The position numbers and the translations under genes are program-made. A DNA stretch of 33,837 bases. It comes from DASUFE01 sp036274675. GTDB lineage: Bacteria > Pseudomonadota > Gammaproteobacteria > HTCC5015. Positions 15,804 to 22,544 of the stretch are shown here, piece after piece. The DNA lies in NCBI GenBank assembly GCA_036274675.1, contig DASUFE010000066.1, positions 1 to 33,837 on the forward strand. Direction: 5' to 3'. The notes beneath the pieces are model-generated. The model was given only the letters and a program-made list of their open reading frames with translations, did no database searches and was not told the DNA's origin. Within the stretch, counting starts at the first letter, position 1. Each line of letters begins with the position of its first letter.

Positions 15804-16681
15804 TGCAAACTGACGGACAGCTTCTGCTGGCCGGTTGCGGGGATATCGGCCTGCGTATAGCCCGCCTCTGGCGGCATGCCCCACAGGTTACCGGCCTCAG
15901 CCGTTCGCACAGTGCGCTCTCCCGGCTTCCGTCCGGAGCTCAAGCATGGCAAGCCGACCTGGATGGTACAGGGCCGCTCGCATTTCCCTCCTCTCTCGAT
16001 CCGGCGCAGACCCACATTGTTTATCTCGCCCCACCGGCTACAGACTCGCTCCAGGACAGGCGGCTTGAAAAATTTCTCGCCATGCTGCCATGGACACCGG
16101 CGAGTTTCAGCTATTGCTCCACCAGTGGTATCTATGGGGACTGCGGTGGTGCATGGGTCGATGAAACCACAACTCCTGCTCCCGTAACGGATCGCGCCAA
16201 ACGGCGTATTTGGGCGGAAAAATTTCTCACAGAGTGGCAACAAAAAACCAAGGCGCGACTCATGATCCTGCGCGTGCCCGGTATTTACGGCCCGGGACGA
16301 CTGCCGCTCGACAAACTCAGGTCGGGCATACCGCTGATCCGGCCGCGGGAAGCACCGTGGACCAATTTGATCCATGCAGACGATCTCGCGCGCGTTTTTA
16401 TCGCCAGTATAAAACGGGGTTCGGCAGGGGCTATATATAACGTTTCGGGCGGCGAACCGGCGACACTAACCGATTTTTACCTCACCGTCGCGCGCGCCGC
16501 GGGACTGGCGGTGCCGGAGTTTATCAGCCTGCGGGAGGCACAGCGCATATACAATCCGGAGCGACTGAGCTTTATCAACGAATCTCGGCGCCTGGATGTC
16601 TCTAAAATGCGCCGCGAGTTGCAACCTGAACTGCGCTATGCGGATCTGGCAAGCGGAGTCCGCGCAAGCCTTGACGGATAA
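15803..16681 (+). CDS. SDR-family NAD(P)-binding protein (YeeZ-like epimerase/dehydratase)
   Basis: A 292-aa extended short-chain dehydrogenase-like protein, resembling E. coli YeeZ. The Rossmann glycine motif is GCGDIG (11-16, in LLLAGCGDIGLRIA), and the STSGIYGD segment matches the active-site serine strand. The usual YxxxK catalytic pair is not evident: the aligned helix reads TDRAKRRIWAEKFL. VPGIYGPGRLPLDKLRSG and NLIHADDLARVF are typical of the family, as is the C-terminal YADLASGVRASL. It starts inside the hemY stop (TGATG) and is thus the last gene of the algZR-hem transcript. The substrate is unknown. The next gene is convergent, 13 bp away. Confidence 0.85.
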   Translation: MQTDGQLLLAGCGDIGLRIARLWRHAPQVTGLSRSHSALSRLPSGAQAWQADLDGTGPLAFPSSLDPAQTHIVYLAPPATDSLQDRRLEKFLAMLPWTPASFSYCSTSGIYGDCGGAWVDETTTPAPVTDRAKRRIWAEKFLTEWQQKTKARLMILRVPGIYGPGRLPLDKLRSGIPLIRPREAPWTNLIHADDLARVFIASIKRGSAGAIYNVSGGEPATLTDFYLTVARAAGLAVPEFISLREAQRIYNPERLSFINESRRLDVSKMRRELQPELRYADLASGVRASLDG

Positions 16682-16694
16682 GCCTTGCGAGGGA

Positions 16695-18011
16695 TTATTC
16701 TCCGAAACTCCGGCCGATGTTCAATGTAAAAACCCGCCGCTCATAATCAAATTCGTCGAAGTTGGAATTCCTGTCGGTCAACATCAGTTCCAGACTACTG
16801 CGCCAGTTATCTTCGTGGCGGTAACTCAGTTCCAGAATCAGTCGCGTGCGTTCATCCTTGCGCCGCATCGCGGCGGTGATATTGCCCGATTCATCGACCC
16901 TGATATCGGCATCGTTATATTCGCTGTTCTGCACCGCGGCGGCGGCCTTCAGATCCATGCTGTCAGTCAGGGGGTTTAAGTATTCGAGCCGCCATTCCCG
17001 GCGCTGCGGTGAAAAGCTGTAAAAATCGCCGCTCTCGAAACTGAAATCCGCACGCTCGTTAAGCTCGATATCCCAGATCAGCTGCCAGCGATCGTCGGGC
17101 GTGGCGACATTTGCACGGAAGTAGTTCCGCGTTCCTTCCAGATATTCATAGCCGGCAGCGCCCGTGATGGATTCACGTTCAAGATAAAATTTCAGACCCA
17201 AATCCCCTGCCTGGACTCTGCCATCCAGCAAAAGCGCCGTGGAGTCCTGCAAAGCTTCATTGCCCACCTGCATATGACGCACATTCAGCCCGGGCCGCAA
17301 CTCCCAATCGTCTTTTTCCAAAGGCAGACTCACTCCCGTTTCAAGCATATCGAAATTGAAATCCGTCAGTTCGGAATAGCGTTCCACATCGGCCATGCCG
17401 TGCAGGCGCAAGTACGTGAAATCGTAATAGCCGTAAGCGGAGATATTCCAGGCTTTATCGCCGCCGCCGGTTCGGGTTTCAAAATCCGTAGCCAGTGCAG
17501 CGTTACTGTCATGCCCAAAAGCGCCCTCGGCCCATACAAACCAGGCTGGAGCATTGACGGCGGCAGCTGCTTCATCCGCTATTTGCAGTAGTGCGAGGGT
17601 GCTGAGCTTCCGCATCTGTTCGGTTTGCGCTGCCGCCCGTGCCTGGCTGAACCGATCCGCCGCCTGCTCGGGCTGTCCGCGGTTACGCGCGATCAGGCCC
17701 AGATTGTAATAACAGAGCGCGGCCAGCTTGGGTGAACTTAAGGCTTCAAGAAAAGCTCCCTCGGCTTCCTCGAGGCGGCCCAGCCGGTAATAACTGACTC
17801 CCAGGTTGTAATAGAGCAAAGGTTTGCGCATACCCGAGCGTTCAGCGGATTCAAAAAACTGCAAGGCCGCGGCGTGATCCTGCCGTTGGGCAGCCGAAAT
17901 ACCCGCTTCGAAATCCTGTTGGGTCGCGCAGAGGGCTGTCGCCGGCAGCCCTGCGAGCACTAACAAGCCGGCAAACGCCGGCCATTTAAAAACCTTTGCG
18001 GGTCCGGACAT
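16695..18011 (-). CDS. TPR plus outer-membrane beta-barrel protein
   Basis: A 438-aa exported protein. Signal peptide at about 1-28 (LLVLAGLPATALC). Residues 30-150 are TPR repeats (LLYYNLGVSYYRLGRLEEAEGAFLEAL; LCYYNLGLIARNRGQPEQAADRFSQARA). From about 160 the sequence alternates polar/hydrophobic with aromatic girdle residues, starting WFVWAEGAFGHDSNAAL. I count about 14 candidate beta-strands up to YERRVFTLNIGRSFGE. A periplasmic TPR domain joined to a 14-strand barrel is the layout of Slam-type (DUF560) surface-protein translocators; whether this is one is an inference. The start at 18011 has AGGGG 7 bases upstream. It lies downstream of, and on the same strand as, the ECF sigma operon but after its terminator. 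Confidence 0.75.
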   Translation of the reverse strand: MSGPAKVFKWPAFAGLLVLAGLPATALCATQQDFEAGISAAQRQDHAAALQFFESAERSGMRKPLLYYNLGVSYYRLGRLEEAEGAFLEALSSPKLAALCYYNLGLIARNRGQPEQAADRFSQARAAAQTEQMRKLSTLALLQIADEAAAAVNAPAWFVWAEGAFGHDSNAALATDFETRTGGGDKAWNISAYGYYDFTYLRLHGMADVERYSELTDFNFDMLETGVSLPLEKDDWELRPGLNVRHMQVGNEALQDSTALLLDGRVQAGDLGLKFYLERESITGAAGYEYLEGTRNYFRANVATPDDRWQLIWDIELNERADFSFESGDFYSFSPQRREWRLEYLNPLTDSMDLKAAAAVQNSEYNDADIRVDESGNITAAMRRKDERTRLILELSYRHEDNWRSSLELMLTDRNSNFDEFDYERRVFTLNIGRSFGE

Positions 18012-18091
18012 CCTGTTTCCCCTATGACCTCGTAGCAATTCTCTCAGTAATTACCGCAGGCGCTCAAGCATCCTGACTTTATTAGACGCGT

Positions 18092-18118
18092 AAAAAAAAG
18101 GAGCGCGGGAAGCGCTCC
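18092..18118 (-). terminator. Rho-independent terminator of the ECF sigma operon
   Basis: Minus-strand hairpin GGAGCGC-ttccc-GCGCTCC (18118-18100) followed by eight T residues (plus A-run 18092-18099). It lies 32 bp after the stop of the PGKP-repeat protein and 81 bp before the TPR/barrel start. Confidence 0.9.
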
Positions 18119-18150
18119 AAAAGGTTCAGGGAAAGGAAAGGGGGTTGCTT

Positions 18151-18537
18151 TTAAGGTGTATCCGGTTTGCCTGGATGATCGGGCTTGCCTGGGTGTTCGG
18201 GTTTGCCGGGCCTTCCCGGCTCATCTGACTTTCCCGGCTTGGAATGCTCGCGGGCCTGCTCGGAGTTTTCGTGTCCGGTTTCTTGCTCGCGCTCACGGGC
18301 TTCATTGGCTTTCTTAAGGCCTTTTGCCGAACGCTCCTGGGCCATCGCAGAGGCCGTTTCAGGTAATTGAATTTCGGAGACAACACGTTCCGCGTCCGCT
18401 TCCGATTCGAGCACCGACATTGTGACATCCGGAACTTCATCGGCTGCGCAGGCGAGCGATGTATATACTGCCAGGATTGCAGCAAAGATTATGAGCGCAG
18501 TCGCTGTGGTTAGAGGGGCTGATCTGTACATTTTCAT
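18151..18537 (-). CDS. Secreted protein with PGKP-repeat tail
   Basis: 128 aa starting MKMYRSAPLTT, with GGAGG 8 bases upstream. A signal peptide runs to about residue 32 (ALIIFAAILAVYTSLACA). The mature part is an acidic segment (DEVPDVTMSVLESEADAERVVSEIQLPE), a highly charged helix-prone segment (AMAQERSAKGLKKANEAREREQETGHENSEQAREH), and a collagen-like PGKP tail with a hexapeptide period (GKPEHP/GKPDHP). No cysteine or membrane anchor is left in the mature chain. The start codon overlaps the anti-sigma stop by ATGA, so its synthesis is coupled to the anti-sigma gene. I do not recognise a family. Its place after sigma and anti-sigma suggests it is the regulated product or part of the signal-sensing device. 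Confidence 0.8.
   Translation of the reverse strand: MKMYRSAPLTTATALIIFAAILAVYTSLACAADEVPDVTMSVLESEADAERVVSEIQLPETASAMAQERSAKGLKKANEAREREQETGHENSEQAREHSKPGKSDEPGRPGKPEHPGKPDHPGKPDTP
18164..18235 (-). repeat. 18-bp tandem repeat coding for the PGKP hexapeptides
   Basis: Four 18-bp units (18164-18181, 18182-18199, 18200-18217, 18218-18235). The first three read GGYTTGCCKGG at their left ends and the fourth is degenerate. They encode the six-residue units of the C-terminal tail. The period is a multiple of 3, so unit-number change would keep the frame. Confidence 0.65.
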
Positions 18538-19265
18538 GACAAATACCTCCATGTTCCCGCCTGAATGTTATCTTCAGACAGGATTTCCTGAGTGGCGCGC
18601 AGGCCAGCGGAGCCTTCAGACGGCCGCAGAGGCAGAACCAGCTCCCGGCCGCCGCCCGCATATTCAATGCGCGCCTTCAAAACGCCCTCATGGGCCTGGT
18701 GGTTCGTAAGCAATGGTAGGGTCAACCGGTTTAATCCGGCGTGCAAAGGACCCTGCCAGCTCAGCTGACGTTGCCCGGGGTATCCGTCAAGTTCGACACC
18801 TTCGGGCAATTCAATAGTAAAAGTCACTTCCTGGAGTACGCGATCGCTGTCAATGGCCAGGCTGATGTTTTTCACCCCGGCAATCGGCAGAGATATGGTC
18901 TGGGTATGGCTGATGATCGGGTACGCCGGCTCGTGTTTGACCTCGTCGAGCGCCGCCCAGAACAGAGCGCCCCCGATAAAGCCGGCCAGCAGGGTGGCTG
19001 CCATGGCTTGACGTCCTCGGGCTGCGATCCGGTGACGCTGACAGGCATTCTCTAGCAGCCGTTCCACCCGAACCGACTCAAGCTCGTTCTGACCTGCTTT
19101 CCCCATGCCCTTGAGGCAATCGACGATTGCCTGCATCTGTTGACTGTATTTCTGACAGCGGCGGCAGCTTTCCAGATGCCGCCTCATGCGCAAGCCTTCG
19201 GCCTCTTCCAGTTCTTTGAACCGGAAACGGCTCCAATGGGCGCGAAAATGGCGGCATTCCAGCAT
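18534..19265 (-). CDS. Anti-sigma factor with zinc-finger (ZAS) domain
   Basis: A 243-aa single-pass membrane regulator. The cytoplasmic N-terminus carries the zinc-binding anti-sigma motif HxxxCxxC (H30, C34, C37 in MRRHLESCRRCQKY). The TM helix spans about 87-106 (AMAATLLAGFIGGALFWAAL). The remaining 135 residues are periplasmic and look like a beta-sandwich (ISLPIAGVKNISLAIDS, VTFTIELPEGVELDGYPG, LTLPLLTNHQAHEGVLKARIEYAGG). By family precedent it binds the ECF sigma encoded 49 bp upstream and releases it on an envelope signal. It overlaps the next gene by ATGA. Confidence 0.88.
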   Translation of the reverse strand: MLECRHFRAHWSRFRFKELEEAEGLRMRRHLESCRRCQKYSQQMQAIVDCLKGMGKAGQNELESVRVERLLENACQRHRIAARGRQAMAATLLAGFIGGALFWAALDEVKHEPAYPIISHTQTISLPIAGVKNISLAIDSDRVLQEVTFTIELPEGVELDGYPGQRQLSWQGPLHAGLNRLTLPLLTNHQAHEGVLKARIEYAGGGRELVLPLRPSEGSAGLRATQEILSEDNIQAGTWRYLS

Positions 19266-19314
19266 GGTTTAACCTCTCTAAAGCCTATAACGAAGTATCC
19301 CGGGAAAAGGTTCC

Positions 19315-19893
19315 CTACTTCTCCTCCTCCAGCAGGATACCCCGTAGCCGTTCACGCGCCCGATGCAGGCGGGATTTAAGGGTGCCGAGGGGGGTTTCCA
19401 GGATGATTTCCAGTTCTTGGAGGGTGTATTCCTCCACATCGTGCATAACCAATAACAGCCGTTGTGGCGGCGGCAGCCGTTGCAGGCAGGATTCGAGGTG
19501 TTCTCGTGTAAGTCTCTGCTCGAAATCCCGCTCCGGCAGCTCTTCAGTCTGAAGGGACGCAAGATCGTTTTCGGCGGCGCCTTCATCTTCCCAGCCCATT
19601 TCAGAGAATGAAGCCGGACGCAGCTGTTCGCGGCGGAAGCGGTCTACAAAAAGGTTATATAAGACGCGCGCCAGCCAGGGGCGAAGTTTTTCGACCGCCA
19701 GCACTTCCTGCTGCCGTGAATACAGTCGATACAGCAGTTCCTGTAACAGTTCTTCGGCTTCATGATGATTCCCGCAGTAATGCACGGCCAGCCGGTACAG
19801 CGGGCGGATATGCGGCCGTACGGCGTTTTCGAAGGCGCCGGCTTTCTGCTGTCCCTGCCGGAAGCGGGCCCAAAAATGCGTGATATTGGCCAT
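19315..19893 (-). CDS. ECF-family RNA polymerase sigma factor
   Basis: A 192-aa sigma-70 family extracytoplasmic-function sigma factor. Region 2 (about 20-90) contains FENAVRPHIRPLYRLAVHYCGNHHEAEELLQELLYRLY and KLRPWLARVLYNLFVDRFRRE. An acidic linker follows (EDEGAAENDLASLQTEELPERD). Region 4 (about 130-185) contains CLQRLPPPQRLLLVMHDVEEYTLQELEIILETPLGTLKSRLHRARERLR, with the helix-turn-helix for -35 recognition. It heads the operon sigma, anti-sigma, secreted PGKP protein. ECF sigmas usually activate their own promoter, but I could not identify a -35/-10 pair with confidence. Confidence 0.93.
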   Translation of the reverse strand: MANITHFWARFRQGQQKAGAFENAVRPHIRPLYRLAVHYCGNHHEAEELLQELLYRLYSRQQEVLAVEKLRPWLARVLYNLFVDRFRREQLRPASFSEMGWEDEGAAENDLASLQTEELPERDFEQRLTREHLESCLQRLPPPQRLLLVMHDVEEYTLQELEIILETPLGTLKSRLHRARERLRGILLEEEK

Positions 19894-19929
19894 GTAACAC
19901 CAATGCTCCGGGTTTTTGGATCGGGGAGC

Positions 19930-19942
19930 AAGCCTTAGGCTT
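19930..19942. promoter_or_regulatory. Dyad AAGCCT-T-AGGCTT before the sigma gene
   Basis: Perfect 6-bp arms around one base, 36 bp upstream of the sigma start codon in the 115-bp spacer after the NYN gene. It could be an operator for the sigma operon or chance; no regulator is identified. Confidence 0.25.
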
Positions 19943-20008
19943 TGAATTGATTATGGCCGATTGCCGGTGCAACGAATGTATTGGGTTTCATGGTAAGAGG
20001 TCGCAGGT

Positions 20009-20824
20009 TCAGGCCTGCGTCATGCCTCGCGTCTGCGTTTTGACGATGTAGCCCCCCGATTTTTCATCGGGCTGCAACAGCACCAGATCCCGGGCCTGCG
20101 CCTCTTCCAGCAGCTCGTTGAAGCTGCGAAAGCCGTGATAACGCTCATTGAAGCCCGGCTTGCGCCGCTTCAAGGCTTGCTTGACCATGGAGCCCCAAAC
20201 TATGTCTTCTTCACCGCGCTCCTCGAACAGGTCTTCGACGGTTTCAAGCACCAAGTCGAGCGCTTCCTGGCGGCGGCCATCGGCCTGTGCCGTGGTGGTC
20301 TTGATCTTCTTCGTGGCCGGGCGCTTGCGTTTGCGAGTTTGTTCAGACTCGCGCACCAGGTCATCGTAGTAAATGAATTCGTCGCAATTCGAGAGCAGTA
20401 GGTCGGAGGTAGAGCTCTTGACGCCGACGCCGATCACCAGCTTGTCGTTCTCACGCAACTTGCTGACTAGCGGGGAGAAATCGGAATCGCCGCTCACGAT
20501 CACGAAACTGTCGACATGTGATTTGGTGTAACAAAGGTCAAGCGCGTCCACCACCAGACGGATATCCGCGGAATTCTTGCCGGACATGCGCAGATGCGGG
20601 ATCTCGATCAGCTCGAAAGCGGCCTCATGCATCGCCGGCTTGAATTCCTTGTAGCGTTCCCAGTCACAATAGGCCTTCTTCACGACGATGTTACCCTTGA
20701 GCAACAGTCGCTCCAGCACCATCCGGATATCAAAAGCGGAATATTTCATCTCCCGGACGCCAAGCGCAATGTTCTCAAAGTCGCAGAAGACAGCCAGGCT
20801 GCGGATACCGGAACGCTCTATCAT
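20009..20824 (-). CDS. NYN-domain nuclease-like protein with C-terminal OST-HTH (LOTUS) domain
   Basis: A 271-aa cytosolic protein. The N-terminal NYN (LabA/PIN-like) domain, about 8-160, has the conserved acidic residues expected of this metal-dependent RNase fold: D15 in VFCDFENIALG, D87 and D93 in SADIRLVVDALDL, and D113/D115 in IVSGDSDFSPLVSKLRE. A basic linker (KRKRPATKKIK, about 168-178) follows, then an OST-HTH/LOTUS domain (about 185-265), ending in SGGYIVKTQTRG. The combination is widespread in bacteria and is inferred to act on RNA; no substrate is known. It follows the YtxH-like gene by 9 bp and is probably cotranscribed. A CGCAGG-ttcagg-CCTGCG hairpin (20002-20019) overlaps its stop. 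Confidence 0.9.
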   Translation of the reverse strand: MIERSGIRSLAVFCDFENIALGVREMKYSAFDIRMVLERLLLKGNIVVKKAYCDWERYKEFKPAMHEAAFELIEIPHLRMSGKNSADIRLVVDALDLCYTKSHVDSFVIVSGDSDFSPLVSKLRENDKLVIGVGVKSSTSDLLLSNCDEFIYYDDLVRESEQTRKRKRPATKKIKTTTAQADGRRQEALDLVLETVEDLFEERGEEDIVWGSMVKQALKRRKPGFNERYHGFRSFNELLEEAQARDLVLLQPDEKSGGYIVKTQTRGMTQA

Positions 20825-20833
20825 CAGAGTCGC

Positions 20834-21073
20834 CTATTGCTGATTCGGGCGCAGCGATTCGCCCTTCTGTTCCAGCGCCTGCCCGCCCTTTTGAATAATA
20901 TCGCCGCTCTTTTCAACTATGTTCGCGCTTTTCTCGCGCACTACTTCCCCGATCGAGGCCTGGTTAAAGGGGTTGGCGTAGAACTTGCGGTTTTTGCCGA
21001 TATTAGTGCCGAACCATAAACCGACAGCCAGACCGACCACCAGTCCGAAAACCCAGGGTTTGAATGTATGCAT
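20834..21073 (-). CDS. YtxH-like small membrane protein
   Basis: 79 aa: one N-terminal TM helix (about 5-22, PWVFGLVVGLAVGLWFG), a basic stretch GKNRKFYANPF, then an amphipathic, coiled-coil-prone tail with an approximate 11-residue rhythm (VREKSANIVEKSGDIIQKGGQALEQKGESL), resembling YtxH-type or apolipoprotein-like proteins. GAGGAG lies 7 bases before the ATG. Function is unknown. It is directly upstream of the NYN gene. Confidence 0.75.
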   Translation of the reverse strand: MHTFKPWVFGLVVGLAVGLWFGTNIGKNRKFYANPFNQASIGEVVREKSANIVEKSGDIIQKGGQALEQKGESLRPNQQ

Positions 21074-21128
21074 GATGAACTCCTCTCGGTTGAATGATTG
21101 TTATTCTAATAATTTATGCCGGACATTT

Positions 21129-21725
21129 TTATGGTTTGCTTCTCAACCTTTGCACTTCCTCGCTACGGTTGAGAGCCGTCTGGGCATACACAAAGGCGAT
21201 AAAACCCTCGATGTATTCCTGCAGATTCTGCCGGATTTTGGCATCCGTAATCCGGCCCTCGGCGTCGAGTGCCGTATTGGCCCGCGATACCATGAACGGC
21301 ATTTTCTCATTCCACAGGTTGACATGCAGCAGACGCCAGGTCTGAAGCCAGGCTGTCTGCGACAGGATCGTACCGAAACCGCTGAGTGAGGCGCCCATCA
21401 TTGCCAGCGGCTTGCCGCCGAAGATTTCAGGAATGATCGTCGCAGGACGCGACAACCAGTCAATAGTGTTTTTCAGTACTCCAGGCACGCCGTTGTTATA
21501 TTCCGGAGAGGCGATAAGAATGCCGTCGGCGCGTTTGAATTTCTGCTGCAGTTCGAGTACGGACTGTGGAATACTCTTGGCTTCGACATCTCCGTTATAA
21601 AGGGGAATTTCATCGATACTGGCGATCTGGATTTCGCCCTTGCCTATTTCCGCCGCCTCTTTTAAAAGAGCCGTGTTATACGAGCCTTTACGCAGACTGC
21701 CGGAGATTCCAATGATATTGATCAT
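21129..21725 (-). CDS. NADPH-dependent FMN reductase family protein
   Basis: 198-aa flavodoxin-like oxidoreductase, probably a soluble NAD(P)H:quinone or azo reductase. The start MINIIGISGSLRKGSYNTALLKEA includes the FMN phosphate loop GSLRKGSYN (9-17), and SPEYNNGVPGVLKNTIDWLSR (73-93) is the second flavin-binding block. The ATG at 21725 has AAGGA about 6 bases upstream; the longer open frame to 21797 runs over the parA terminator. Neither neighbour suggests a pathway. The physiological electron acceptor cannot be deduced. Confidence 0.9.
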   Translation of the reverse strand: MINIIGISGSLRKGSYNTALLKEAAEIGKGEIQIASIDEIPLYNGDVEAKSIPQSVLELQQKFKRADGILIASPEYNNGVPGVLKNTIDWLSRPATIIPEIFGGKPLAMMGASLSGFGTILSQTAWLQTWRLLHVNLWNEKMPFMVSRANTALDAEGRITDAKIRQNLQEYIEGFIAFVYAQTALNRSEEVQRLRSKP

Positions 21726-21790
21726 ATGCGTTCCTTGGCTGACGGTGATGTTGGAACCGCTGCATTGTGAAATGGTTTCCGCTCGCCCAT

Positions 21791-21820
21791 AAAACAAACG
21801 CCACCTGGCAGGTGGCGTTT
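21791..21820 (-). terminator. Rho-independent terminator of parA
   Basis: Perfect 10-bp arms AAACGCCACC (21796-21805) and GGTGGCGTTT (21811-21820) with a 5-base loop. The minus strand continues GTTTTATG. It lies 14 bp after the parA stop and separates it from the FMN reductase gene. Confidence 0.85.
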
Positions 21821-21834
21821 CTCTACGGATTTGA

Positions 21835-22467
21835 TCAACGTCCTTTCGCCAGCCACTTCAGCAGCGGCATCCACTGCTCGCGGTCTATCGCGGTTGCGCC
21901 CTGAGCGAATTCGAAAATGCTGAGCCCCTGGCGCGCGGCGCGAATGTAGTTCTGACTTTCGCGCAGGGAAGTAATATACGGTGCGACATTCTTCAGATTG
22001 CTGAGAAATTCGTCGAGCTCGGCGTAGATGTTGGTGAATTCGCGTGAACGGTTGGCAACGAGCCCGATTTTCGTTTGCTTGCGTGACAGCGGACCGCTGT
22101 CCTTGAGTTCCTTGACGAAACGCCAGGCGGCGCGCATGTCGATGGGTGATGGCAATACTGGCACGATAAAGGTATCGGCTTTTTTCGCGAGTTCCCTCAG
22201 TTCAGCGCCGTGCACGGCGGCGGGAGCATCGATGATCACGACATCAATGTCGCGCTGGGGGCGCAGAGTTTCACGATGCGCCGCGACGCCCCAGATGAGC
22301 GGCCGCCCTTTGGGGCGCACGCGCAACCAGTCAAGACTGGATTCCTGCGGATCATAATCCGCCAGCAGAACCTTGCCGCCCTGTTCCGCGTAACAGCCCG
22401 CGAGATTGGTCGCGATGGTGCTTTTACCGGAACCGCCCTTGGCATTCATGACCATGATGCTGCGCAT
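21835..22467 (-). CDS. Orphan ParA/MinD-family ATPase
   Basis: A 210-aa ATPase with the deviant Walker A KGGSGKST (signature K10 and catalytic K15) in MRSIMVMNAKGGSGKSTIATNLAG, switch I DYDPQESSLDWL, and Walker B VVIIDAPAAVHG. The ATG at 22467 has GGGAG 6 bases upstream; an ATG six codons earlier is less favoured. There is no parB-like partner or DNA-binding domain next to it, and it lies about 8 kb from the parS sites, so it is probably not the chromosomal Soj/ParA, which normally sits with parB. Small orphan ParAs position cargo such as chemoreceptor arrays, carboxysomes or flagella; the cargo here is unknown. Confidence 0.88.
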   Translation of the reverse strand: MRSIMVMNAKGGSGKSTIATNLAGCYAEQGGKVLLADYDPQESSLDWLRVRPKGRPLIWGVAAHRETLRPQRDIDVVIIDAPAAVHGAELRELAKKADTFIVPVLPSPIDMRAAWRFVKELKDSGPLSRKQTKIGLVANRSREFTNIYAELDEFLSNLKNVAPYITSLRESQNYIRAARQGLSIFEFAQGATAIDREQWMPLLKWLAKGR

Positions 22468-22544
22468 AGCAACTCCCTCAGCCATTTTTGCAACTAGGCT
22501 AGCAGAGCTTTCGCGTTTAGGCCATAACCCTGAGTGCTTTCGGG

